Shown here: positions 53,964 to 61,501 of the stretch, one piece after another
Numbering within the stretch: the first letter of the stretch is position 1
Layout of the letters: every line of letters begins with the position of its first letter
DNA from: Cyanobium sp. CZS48M
Lineage (GTDB): Bacteria; Cyanobacteriota; Cyanobacteriia; PCC-6307; Cyanobiaceae
Direction of reading: 5' to 3'
NCBI GenBank assembly: GCA_030373145.1
Contig: JAUCZK010000001.1
Coordinates: forward strand, 310,001-374,000
DNA length: 64,000 nucleotides
Translations under genes and position numbers: made by a program
Notes under the pieces: generated by a model
The model's input: only the letters and a program-made list of their open reading frames with translations
Told to the model about the DNA's origin: nothing
Databases searched by the model: none

Positions 53964-54857
53964 TCAGAGCTCTGATTGCAGGGCGGTTCCGCAGCGTTTG
54001 CAGTAGCGGGCATCGTCGTCGTGGCTGCTGCAGTCGCAGCGCAGGCAACTGCGGCTCAAACTTCGGCTCAATTGGCGCCGCTGGCGATGGGCATCCCGCA
54101 GGCCGACGCTGAGGATGCCGGTGGGCACGGCGATGATGCTGTAGCCGAGCAACATCACGGCGGAGGCCACGAAGCGCCCCAGCGGCGTGATCGGCGCCAC
54201 ATCGCCATAGCCCACCGTGGTGATGGTGACCACCGCCCAGTAGATGCCCACAGGGATGCTCACGAAGCCACCGGCTTCACCCTCGATCAGAAACATCAGG
54301 GCTCCGATCACAATCACCAGGGTGATCATCGTGAGCAGGAACACCAGAATCTTGCGCCGGCTGGCCACCAGGGCCTGCCAGAGCAGCTCTGATTCCTTGA
54401 GGTACTCCCCCAGCTTGAGGATCCGGAAGATGCGCAGCAGCCGCAGGATGCGCACCACCAGAAATGACTGGGAGCCCGGCAGGATCAGTCCCAGGAAGGT
54501 GGGCAGGATCGCCAGCAGATCCACCAGGCCATAGAAGCTGGTGGCATAGCGAATCGGCTGGCCCACGCAGAGTAGGCGCAGCCCATACTCCAGGCTGAAC
54601 AGCAGGGTGAACCCCCATTCGAGGGTTTCGAACGGGGCCAGATAGAGCCCCCTCAGGCGCGGATCGCTCTCCAGCATCACCGAGAGCACACTGGCGACGA
54701 TCGCCAGCAGCAGCACCACATCGAAGGCCTTGCCGGCTGGGGTGTCGGCTTCGAAAATGATGCGGTAGAGGCGGGCGCGGCCCAGCCAGCGGCGCAGCAG
54801 CAGGGCCAGCCCCAGCAGGCTGGCGAGGATCAGCGCCATCTCCACGGGCGGCGCCAT
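53964..54857 (-). CDS. Voltage-gated-type potassium channel with C-terminal zinc ribbon
   Basis: A 297-residue six-helix ion channel subunit. S1-S3 segments (FDVVLLLAIVASVLSVMLES; FTLLFSLEYGLRLLC; YGLVDLLAILPTFLGLI), S4 with regularly spaced Arg/Lys (VVRILRLLRIFRILKLGEYL), S5 (ILVFLLTMITLVIVIGALMF), pore loop with filter TVGYGD in YWAVVTITTVGYGDVAP, and S6. A C-terminal tail ends with CLRCDCSSHDDDARYCKRCG, a four-cysteine zinc-ribbon-like motif. The S4 charges suggest voltage sensing. It is unlinked functionally to its neighbours; the stop is 32 bases from the gshB stop. Confidence 0.93.
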   Translation of the reverse strand: MAPPVEMALILASLLGLALLLRRWLGRARLYRIIFEADTPAGKAFDVVLLLAIVASVLSVMLESDPRLRGLYLAPFETLEWGFTLLFSLEYGLRLLCVGQPIRYATSFYGLVDLLAILPTFLGLILPGSQSFLVVRILRLLRIFRILKLGEYLKESELLWQALVASRRKILVFLLTMITLVIVIGALMFLIEGEAGGFVSIPVGIYWAVVTITTVGYGDVAPITPLGRFVASAVMLLGYSIIAVPTGILSVGLRDAHRQRRQLSRSLSRSCLRCDCSSHDDDARYCKRCGTALQSEL

Positions 54858-54863
54858 GGGCGA

Positions 54864-56255
54864 TCAGCGCAACGGCCAGGGGGCGCAGAGATTGAGCTGC
54901 TGCAGCAGCACCCCCAGCTTCAGGGCCACCTCCTGGAGCTCCCGCTCCGGCTCGGAACCGCGCACCAGCCCGGCGCCGGCGGTCAGTTCCAGCTGATCGC
55001 CCTGCAGCCGGCCGCTGCGGATCGCCACCCGCAGCTCGGCGTCGCCGGCGCTGTCGATCCAGCCGATCGGTGCGGCGTAATGCCCCCGCTCGAACGGCTC
55101 GAGGCTGCGCAACCAGGCCATCGCCTCCCGCCGCGGCAGCCCGGCCACCGCCGGTGTGGGATGCAGGGCCTCGGCCAGGGCCAGGGGCTGCTGCTCCGCC
55201 AGGGCGGCGGTGATGGGGGTGTGCAGGTGCACCAAGGTGCCGTGGCGGGCCAGGCGGGGATGGCGAGGGCGCCTTGGCGTCAGCCCCGCCTCCGAGAGCA
55301 CCCGGGTGATCGCCTCTACCACCAGTTCATGCTCATGGCGATCCTTGGCCGACTGGGTGAGCTGCTCGGCCGGTGGTCCCAGGGGGGCGGTGCCGGCCAG
55401 GGCATCGCAGCGCAGTTGCCCCTGCCGCACCGCCAGCAGCCGCTCGGGGGAGGCACCGATCAGGGCATCGCCGGGACGTTGCTGCCAGAGGAAGCGGCAG
55501 CTGCCCGGTTGGTGACGGCGCAGGCGGGCCAGCAGCTCCAGGGGCTCCAGCGGTTGATCCAGCCCCACCTGCTGGCGCACCGCCACCACCAGCTTGCGCA
55601 GGGAGCCCTCCTCCACCAGGGCCAGGGCCTGACGCACCGCGTCGCGGTAATCGCTCTCCCAGCAGGAGCGGCTGGTGATGCCCACCCCGGGGGTGCTTGG
55701 CAGCCCGCCTTCGCCCTCGGCCGGCAGGCGGCTCAGGAGCTGGGCCCGCTCCCAGAGTTCCTCGGCCACGCCACGGGGGGTGACATCACCGCCGAGGCAG
55801 CGCTGCAGCCGCAGCCAGCAGTGGCGTCCCTGGCGACTCAGCTGCCAGCGGGGCAGCACGGCCTGCACGCCGGCAACGGCGCCGCTGCCCTCCTGCAGGG
55901 GACTGTCGAAAAAGGAGAAGGCCAGCAGCACCCGCGGTCTGGCCAGGGGCGGCACGTTCTGGGGCTGTTGCCCCAGGCGGCTGAGGCTCATGGCGCTGAA
56001 GCGCTGGGCCAGCTCGAAGCGCCTCGGTCCGCTCAGCTCCAGGCGGTGGGTGGTGCCGCTGGCCGCCAGGCAGAGTCCCGGTGCGCCGTCCCAGAGGAAG
56101 CGGAAGCGTCCGCCGTCATCGAGGTGGGGGAGCAGCGCCAGGGGATCCCGGCAGGGCATGGGCAGCGCCAGGCTGAGCACGCCCTCCTCCTCCAGCTGCC
56201 GTGCCCCCTGGGCGGCGGCGGCGAGCAGTTCGGTGAAGGAAGGAACGACCTGCAC
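54864..56255 (-). CDS. menF: Isochorismate synthase
   Basis: First enzyme of phylloquinone synthesis, chorismate to isochorismate. The 463-residue protein has the chorismate-utilising domain in the C-terminal two-thirds: YRDAVRQALALVEEGSLRKL, VVAVRQQVGLDQPL, the signature ASPERLLAVRQGQLRCDALA with GTAPLG, SAKDRHEHELVVEAI (K-D-x-x-E-H), LVHLHTPITAAL, LHPTPAVAGLPRREA and the metal-binding Glu in IGWIDSAGDAELRVAIRSGR. These features favour MenF over anthranilate or salicylate synthases, and the neighbouring menA supports it. It is divergent from menA with 75 bases between them. Confidence 0.93.
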   Translation of the reverse strand: MQVVPSFTELLAAAAQGARQLEEEGVLSLALPMPCRDPLALLPHLDDGGRFRFLWDGAPGLCLAASGTTHRLELSGPRRFELAQRFSAMSLSRLGQQPQNVPPLARPRVLLAFSFFDSPLQEGSGAVAGVQAVLPRWQLSRQGRHCWLRLQRCLGGDVTPRGVAEELWERAQLLSRLPAEGEGGLPSTPGVGITSRSCWESDYRDAVRQALALVEEGSLRKLVVAVRQQVGLDQPLEPLELLARLRRHQPGSCRFLWQQRPGDALIGASPERLLAVRQGQLRCDALAGTAPLGPPAEQLTQSAKDRHEHELVVEAITRVLSEAGLTPRRPRHPRLARHGTLVHLHTPITAALAEQQPLALAEALHPTPAVAGLPRREAMAWLRSLEPFERGHYAAPIGWIDSAGDAELRVAIRSGRLQGDQLELTAGAGLVRGSEPERELQEVALKLGVLLQQLNLCAPWPLR

Positions 56256-56330
56256 CAGGACGACGGCGGCGGTGGCCAGGGAAGCTGCTCAAATGTATGG
56301 GCCCTTCCCGGTTCGCCGTCCCTGCAGCCC

Positions 56331-57326
56331 ATGTCCGACCCCCAGGTCGTCGCAAGCCGTTACGCCGATGGGGACGCCAGCGGTGGCCTCTCGCCCGCCG
56401 ACCGCCCCCACGATCCGGCCCGCCGCCGCCTCTGGAAGGCGGCGATCAAATGGCCGATGTACTCGGTGGCGGTGATGCCGGTGCTGCTGGCCGCGGGCTG
56501 GTGGGCCGGCCAGGGCCAGGCGCCGCGCCTGGTTCAGTTGCTGACCTTCCTGGTGGCGGCGGTGCTGCTGCTGGCCTGGGAAAACCTGGCCAACGACGTC
56601 TTTGATGCCGACACCGGCGTGGACCGGCTCGGCAAGCCCCATTCCCTGGTGAATCTCACCGGCCGCCGCGACCGGGTGGCCCTGCTCGCCAACGGCTGCC
56701 TGGTGATCGGCCTGGTCCTGTTCGCCCTGGTGGCGGCCCGCAGCACCCCCCTGGTGCTGGCGCTGGTGCTGGGCTGCTGCGCCCTCGGCTACGCCTACCA
56801 GGGACCTCCCCTGCGGCTGGGCTACCGCGGCCTGGGTGAGCCGCTGTGCTGGCTGGCCTTTGGCCCGCTGGCCACCGCCGCCGCCCTGCTGGCGCTCGCG
56901 CCCACGGCTGCCGCCGGGATCCCCTGGAGGGCCGCCCTGCTGCTGGGCAGTGGTCCGGCCCTGGCCACCACCCTGGTGCTGTTCTGCTCCCATTTCCACC
57001 AGGTGGAGCAGGACGCCAGCCACGGCAAGCTCTCGCCGGTGGTGAAGCTGGGCACCGCCGGCGCCGCCGCCCTGGTGCCCTGGTTCATCGCCCTGACCCT
57101 GGCCCTGCAGTGGGCGCCGGTGCTGCTGGGCCGCTGGCCGCTCACGGCCCTGCTGGGCATGGTGGGCCTGCCCGCCGCCAGGGCCCTGATCCAGTTGCTG
57201 CGTGAGCACCACGATGCCCCGGATCGGATCGGCGGCAGCAAGTTCCTGGCCCTGCGCTTCCAGGCCTTCAATGGCCTCGGCTTGGCGTTGGGGCTGGCGA
57301 TCGGCCCCTGGCTGCCGCTGCGGTGA
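56331..57326 (+). CDS. menA: 1,4-dihydroxy-2-naphthoate phytyltransferase (MenA family)
   Basis: A 331-residue membrane prenyltransferase that attaches the phytyl chain to DHNA, giving the phylloquinone of photosystem I. About eight membrane helices. The first aspartate-rich site is ENLANDVFDADTGVDRLGK (N-D-x-x-D-x-x-x-D), and the second is the HFHQVEQDASHGKLSPVVKL region. The frame is open far upstream, but the ATG at 56331 gives the normal N-terminus; 55080-56330 lies opposite menF and does not code on this strand. Its stop overlaps menC (GTGA). Confidence 0.93.
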   Translation: MSDPQVVASRYADGDASGGLSPADRPHDPARRRLWKAAIKWPMYSVAVMPVLLAAGWWAGQGQAPRLVQLLTFLVAAVLLLAWENLANDVFDADTGVDRLGKPHSLVNLTGRRDRVALLANGCLVIGLVLFALVAARSTPLVLALVLGCCALGYAYQGPPLRLGYRGLGEPLCWLAFGPLATAAALLALAPTAAAGIPWRAALLLGSGPALATTLVLFCSHFHQVEQDASHGKLSPVVKLGTAGAAALVPWFIALTLALQWAPVLLGRWPLTALLGMVGLPAARALIQLLREHHDAPDRIGGSKFLALRFQAFNGLGLALGLAIGPWLPLR

Positions 57327-58405
57327 GGCTGGGCCTGCACTGGCGGCGCTTCGAGCTGGCCCTGCCCACGCCCCTGGTCACTGCCCGGGGCAGGCTGAGG
57401 AGCAAGCTCGGCTGGCTGTTACGGCTCGAGCTGCTGGCCGGGGGGGATGCCGAGTCGGCGCCGTTGCTCGATCAGGGCTGGGGGGAAGCGGCTCCGCTGC
57501 CGTTGGGCGCCCATCAAGGCGTTGATGAGCCGGAGCTGGTCCGCATCACCAGGGCCATCGAGGCCCTTGGCTCCACGATCGATCACCAGGAGCTGGAGGG
57601 TCGTCTGCCGACCCTGCCGGCGGCCATGGCCTTCGCCCTCGGAGCAGCCCTGGGCGAGATCCAGGGGTTGGTGGGGGCCGCCTCCGGCGGCTGGCTGCCG
57701 CCGCCGGCTCCTGCATGGCTGCTGCCGGCAGGTCCGCTGCTGCTGCCGGCCCTGGAGCGGGTCCTGGACACCCACCAGAGCAGCCAGCCGGCTCAGCAGC
57801 ACGGCGACGGTCTCCCCCTCACGTTGAAGTGGAAGGTGGCGGCCACCGATGACCTCCAGGAGCGCCAGCTGCTGGAGCTGCTGCTGGAGCGCTTGCCGAA
57901 CAGCGCCAGACTCCGCCTCGATGCCAATGGAGGCTGGGGGCGCACCATGGCCGCGGCCTGGGCGGCAAGGCTGGCGGCCGATCCCCGCCTGGAGTGGCTG
58001 GAGCAACCACTGGCTCCTGCCGATCACGCTGGTCTGCTCGCCCTGGCCGCTGGTCCCCCGGCCCTGCCGGTGGCCCTGGATGAATCGCTGGCGCAGGATC
58101 CAGGCCTGCGCAACAGCTGGGGCGGCTGGCAGGTGCGACGGCCTTCCCAGGAGGGAGACCCCAGGTCCCTTCTGGCGCAACTGCAGGCAGGCGTGCCCCG
58201 GCTGATGCTCAGCACCGCCTTCGAGACCGGTATCGGCCGCCGCTGGCTGCACCACCTGGCCGCTCTTCAGGCGGGGGGACCCACCCCCGCGGCGCCCGGG
58301 CTGGCCCCGGGCTGGGGCGCCAGCGGTGATCTCGCCAGTACCGATCCCGAGCGGGTCTGGGCCGCATCCGCCGGGCGCTGGGTGGAGTCGCCAGAGTTGG
58401 CGTGA
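57323..58405 (+). CDS. menC: o-Succinylbenzoate synthase, divergent
   Basis: An enolase-superfamily enzyme dehydrating SHCHC to o-succinylbenzoate. The 360-residue protein shows the KxK motif in LTLKWKVAATD, metal ligands in RLRLDANGGW, WLEQPL and VALDESLAQDP, and a barrel end with LMLSTAFETGIGRRWL. The second catalytic lysine (usually K-P near the last third) appears as Arg in WQVRRPSQEGDP. Position between menA and menE supports the role. It starts at GTG 57323 inside the menA stop and overlaps the next gene by four bases. Confidence 0.85.
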   Translation: MRLGLHWRRFELALPTPLVTARGRLRSKLGWLLRLELLAGGDAESAPLLDQGWGEAAPLPLGAHQGVDEPELVRITRAIEALGSTIDHQELEGRLPTLPAAMAFALGAALGEIQGLVGAASGGWLPPPAPAWLLPAGPLLLPALERVLDTHQSSQPAQQHGDGLPLTLKWKVAATDDLQERQLLELLLERLPNSARLRLDANGGWGRTMAAAWAARLAADPRLEWLEQPLAPADHAGLLALAAGPPALPVALDESLAQDPGLRNSWGGWQVRRPSQEGDPRSLLAQLQAGVPRLMLSTAFETGIGRRWLHHLAALQAGGPTPAAPGLAPGWGASGDLASTDPERVWAASAGRWVESPELA

Positions 58406-58728
58406 ACGACAACGCCACCGCGATGAGCCTCAGCAAGCAGGACACCCTGGCGGCCTCGGCCCCCTGGGTGGCCGTGGTCCTTAACCTGGTGCCGGGCCTG
58501 GGCACCGGCTACATCTATCAACGGCGCTGGCGGGCCTACTGGATCACCTCGGCAGTGAGCACCGGCTGGTTCGCGTTGGGGCTGGTGCTGGGCCAGGGGG
58601 GCGGGGCCGATCTGGGCGCCAAGGCTGACCCGCGTCAGCAGTTGGTGGGTCTGCTCGGCCTGCTGTTGCTGGCCGGTGTTACGGCTGTGGAGGCGGGGAT
58701 CGCAGCCCGCCGCGCCCGGCAGGCCTAG
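58402..58728 (+). CDS. Small membrane protein between menC and menE
   Basis: A 108-residue protein with two or three hydrophobic segments (APWVAVVLNLVPGLGTGYIY, ITSAVSTGWFALGLVLG, LVGLLGLLLLAGVTAVEAGI) and a basic end. The first segment, with P-G-L-G-x-G-Y-I-Y and R-R-W-R after it, resembles the TM2-type pattern (compare the neighbour at 60047). It starts at GTG 58402, overlapping the menC stop by four bases, and menE follows after 17 bases, so it is inside the phylloquinone operon. A role in the pathway is possible but not shown; function unknown. Confidence 0.78.
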   Translation: MNDNATAMSLSKQDTLAASAPWVAVVLNLVPGLGTGYIYQRRWRAYWITSAVSTGWFALGLVLGQGGGADLGAKADPRQQLVGLLGLLLLAGVTAVEAGIAARRARQA

Positions 58729-58745
58729 GCCCGGGATCGTCGCTG

Positions 58746-60023
58746 ATGGGTCCTCCTCTGCTGCTCACCAGCGCCGCGCCGGCCGAGGCCCTGGTGGCGC
58801 ACCTGGAGCAGGCCTGGGGTGAGGAGCGCCTGGTGGGCCTCTGCGCCGAGCAGGAGCAGGAGCTGCTCGCTTCGGCCTTGGCTGGATCGCCCCTGACCGG
58901 GGCCGGTGTGGTGGTGGGCAGTGGTGGCAGCGCCGGCCGCCGCCGCTGGTGCCTGCAGCCCCTGGCCCACCTGGAGGCCTCAGCTGGCGCCACTGGGCAG
59001 TGGTTGCAGTCGATCGGGCTGGATCCCTCAGCGACGCTGCAGCTCAACCCCCTGCCGCTCCATCACGTCAGCGGTCTGATGCCCCTGGTGAGGAGCCGGG
59101 TCTGGGGAACACCCTGGCGCTGGTTGCCCCCGGAGCTGATGCGCCGGCCCCGGGAACTGGCGGTGGTGTTTCCCCTCCCAACCGACCGCGGGGCGCTGCT
59201 CTCCCTGGTGCCCACCCAGCTGGAGCGGCTGCTGGCCGCACCGGAGGGCTGCGCCTGGCTGCGGCGCTGCGCCGTGGTCTGGGTCGGAGGTGCGGCGCTT
59301 TCTGCTGAGTTGGCGGCCCGAGCCCGCGCGGCCGAGATCCGGCTTTCGCCCTGTTATGGCGCCAGCGAAACCGCCGCGATGGTGGCGGCCCTGCCTCCGG
59401 AGCGCTTCCTGGCGGGGGAGGATGGCTGTGGCCAGCCCCTGGCCGATGTGCAGCTGCGGCTTGACCCCGATGGCGCTCTGCTGGTGCGCACCGGACGCCT
59501 CAGTCCCGGCTGCCTGGAGGCCGGGCAGCTGCAGCGGCTGGAGCGGCAGGGGGCCTGGTGGCGCAGTGGTGATGGGGCTCGCGTCGGCCCCGCCGGCCTC
59601 GAAATCCTGGGACGCTTGGATGGGGCGATCAGCAGCGGCGGCGAAACCGTTTTCCCTGAGCAGGTGGAGGCCCGGCTGCTGGGCTGGGCCCGGGCGGAGG
59701 GGCTACCCCTGGCCCAGGTGCTGCTGCTGCCCAGCCCCGATCCCCTCTGGGGTCAGCGCCTGGTGGCCCTCGTGCGTCACGGCGGTGCCCCAGGGCCGCC
59801 AGGGCCTGAGGCGGACACCGCCACCACGGCGGCCCTGATCACCGATTGCCAGCGGCTGGCTCAACGGCTTCCCCCCGCCCAGCGTCCCCAACACTGGCTG
59901 GTCTGCCCTGATCTGGCCCCCAACGGCCTTGGCAAGTGGGAGCGGGGACGCTGGACCGGCTGGCTCCTCCAGACCTGTGACGGAGGAGCCCGCGCGGATG
60001 ACGCTGCCGCTGAAGTCCGCTAA
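58746..60023 (+). CDS. menE: o-Succinylbenzoate--CoA ligase
   Basis: An ANL-superfamily adenylate-forming ligase making OSB-CoA, 425 residues. Marks: [14 protein letters not shown], the P-loop (usually S-G-T-T-G-x-P-K, here degenerate), NPLPLHHVSGLMPL, LSPCYGASETAAMVAALPP (Y-G-x-S-E/T), LLVRTGRLSPG, WWRSGDGARVGPAGLEIL (motif with the ribose Asp), ISSGGETVFPEQVEARL, and the C-terminal catalytic lysine in NGLGKWERGRW. It sits in the men block after the small membrane protein gene. Confidence 0.92.
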   Translation: MGPPLLLTSAAPAEALVAHLEQAWGEERLVGLCAEQEQELLASALAGSPLTGAGVVVGSGGSAGRRRWCLQPLAHLEASAGATGQWLQSIGLDPSATLQLNPLPLHHVSGLMPLVRSRVWGTPWRWLPPELMRRPRELAVVFPLPTDRGALLSLVPTQLERLLAAPEGCAWLRRCAVVWVGGAALSAELAARARAAEIRLSPCYGASETAAMVAALPPERFLAGEDGCGQPLADVQLRLDPDGALLVRTGRLSPGCLEAGQLQRLERQGAWWRSGDGARVGPAGLEILGRLDGAISSGGETVFPEQVEARLLGWARAEGLPLAQVLLLPSPDPLWGQRLVALVRHGGAPGPPGPEADTATTAALITDCQRLAQRLPPAQRPQHWLVCPDLAPNGLGKWERGRWTGWLLQTCDGGARADDAAAEVR

Positions 60024-60046
60024 AGCTGGTCAGTCGCGCCCCCTGG

Positions 60047-60325
60047 ATGACCTCCTCTGCTGATCCGGAACTCTCCAACAAGAAGCTCGCCGCGGGGCTG
60101 CTGGGAGTCTTTCTGGGTGCCTTCGGGATCCACAAGTTCGTGCTCGGCTACACCACTTCGGGCGTGATCATGCTGGTGGCATCCGTGGCTGGAGGCGTGG
60201 TCACTTGCGGCATCGCCAGCTTCGTGATGGGGGTGATCGGCCTGATCGAGGGCATCATCTACCTCACCAAAACCCCCGAAGAGTTCAAGGCCACCTACAT
60301 CGACGCGAAACGGGAGTGGTTCTGA
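60047..60325 (+). CDS. TM2 domain-containing protein
   Basis: A 92-residue protein with two membrane helices typical of the TM2 domain: NKKLAAGLLGVFLGAFGIHK then FVLGYTTSGVIMLVASVAGG, with the G-x-x-G-x-H-x-F-x-L-G motif, and VMGVIGLIEGIIYLTKTPEEF. The family is membrane-embedded and of unknown function. It starts at ATG 60047 and its stop overlaps the ATG of the next gene (TGATG), showing a continuing operon after menE. Confidence 0.9.
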   Translation: MTSSADPELSNKKLAAGLLGVFLGAFGIHKFVLGYTTSGVIMLVASVAGGVVTCGIASFVMGVIGLIEGIIYLTKTPEEFKATYIDAKREWF

Positions 60326-60561
60326 TGCCCGGCCGCGGCCCCACTCCCGTGAAAGCCGGGGCCCTCAACCTGCGCGCCCCCGGTCTTTCCGGCCGCCTTG
60401 GCCTGACGCTGCTGATCGGCCTGGCCGCCACGGTGAGCTTCTCCCTGGCGGGGGTGGCGGTGGAAGATGGCTTTCATCCGCTCAGCCTTGTCGCCAGCCT
60501 GCTGCCGTTGCAGCTGGCGGCCCTGCTCTGGGCGCTCTCCCGCCGGGCACCGATCCCCTGA
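60325..60561 (+). CDS. Small membrane protein, 78 residues, unknown
   Basis: A short protein with two hydrophobic segments (LGLTLLIGLAATVSFSLAGV and LSLVASLLPLQLAALLWALS) and a basic N-terminus. ATG 60325 overlaps the TM2 stop by one base, so it is translated from the same mRNA. High-GC codon use is like that of the neighbours. No family is recognised. It ends 35 bases before the menI stop on the opposite strand. Confidence 0.7.
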   Translation: MPGRGPTPVKAGALNLRAPGLSGRLGLTLLIGLAATVSFSLAGVAVEDGFHPLSLVASLLPLQLAALLWALSRRAPIP

Positions 60562-60595
60562 GCAGATTGTTCAGCTTCGGCTCCAGCACCCCTGC

Positions 60596-61129
60596 TCATC
60601 CTGGGTTTGATGGAGGAGAATCCCCGTTGGTCGAGGCCTCCAGCCAGCGCTCGATCACGCCGGGCAGATCGCAGCGGCGGCGACTGATGGGATCGATGGC
60701 CACATGACGGGTTAGCCCCCAGGCCACAGGGCGGCTGGCCCCTTCCAGGCACGCGAAGCTGTAACTCACCTCGAAACTTCCGGACGTGAGCCGTCGTGGT
60801 CCGAGAGCGATCGCCAGCAGATCGCCGCACACCAGGGGTGCCAGGAAGTCGGCACGGCAATGCGCGATCGGAAGCGCCACCTTCGCTTGGCTGGGGTCGC
60901 CCTTGTCACGGGTCTCAGGGGTCCAGCTGGGGGTGGGAAAGATCGCAGCGGCCGAGATTCCGAAGGCTTCGAGGCTCTCCTCATAGGCCTCATGGCACCA
61001 GCGCAGCAGCTGGTGGAAATGCATCACGCCGGCGGCATCGGTCTCGCCGAAGCGCACGCTGCGGTGGAGGAGCAACCAACGGGAGGGATCGATTGGGGCT
61101 GGTCCGCTGCCGATGAGGTCGCTGGTCAT
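60596..61129 (-). CDS. menI: 1,4-dihydroxy-2-naphthoyl-CoA hydrolase (hotdog thioesterase)
   Basis: A 4HBT-type thioesterase (177 residues) that releases DHNA from its CoA ester just before MenA. The active-site Asp is in VRFGETDAAGVMHFHQLLRW (F-x-x-T-D-x-x-G-x-x-x-F/H), followed by EAYEESLEAFGI, LPIAHCRADFLAPLVCGDLL and TRHVAIDPISRR. This is the cyanobacterial Slr0204-like group. The ATG at 61129 is used; the frame extends to a TTG at 61150. It lies near menF-A-C-E on the opposite strand, completing most of the second half of phylloquinone synthesis. Confidence 0.9.
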   Translation of the reverse strand: MTSDLIGSGPAPIDPSRWLLLHRSVRFGETDAAGVMHFHQLLRWCHEAYEESLEAFGISAAAIFPTPSWTPETRDKGDPSQAKVALPIAHCRADFLAPLVCGDLLAIALGPRRLTSGSFEVSYSFACLEGASRPVAWGLTRHVAIDPISRRRCDLPGVIERWLEASTNGDSPPSNPG

Positions 61130-61501
61130 GTCTTGTGCCGCTTGATTCAAGTCTTGCCTTGAACTTGGGTCTACCGTTATGTCCTGCTCACACAGATGAT
61201 CCCACGTCCCCGCCGCGCCTGGCGACCAAGCTTGTGGTGGAGATCGGCATTCCGATCAGCAAGGATCCATCCAAGTGATGGTCAGACTGATGATGACAAA
61301 AAATGTCGGTTTCCTGTCTTGCTGGTCAAGGCGGCTTTCCAAAGCAATGCTTTGAATAGGTGTTGAGCGGCGGCGTGGGGGCGGCGTGGGGTTCCCTTCG
61401 CACAACTCATGCTTTCCCCGGCAAAGGACGGCCTTCCATTCTTGCTCTTGAGATGTTTGCTGATGGCACGATCGATTGTTAATCCATCTGGAGGCCTCCA
61501 G
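61130..61501. other. Non-coding gap with inverted repeat near the menI promoter
   Basis: About 370 bases between menI and the methyltransferase gene. It holds an inverted repeat TTCAAG (61146-61151) / CTTGAA (61158-61163) with a six-base spacer just upstream of menI, possibly an operator. Base composition drops from here to 62600. A GGAGG seven bases before ATG 61502 is the ribosome-binding site for the next gene. I see no other gene in it. Confidence 0.5.

Noticed and set aside
55080..56330. Long N-terminal extension of menA opposite menF
   Set aside because: The extension is antisense to menF; the MenA-like sequence starts only at ATG 56331.
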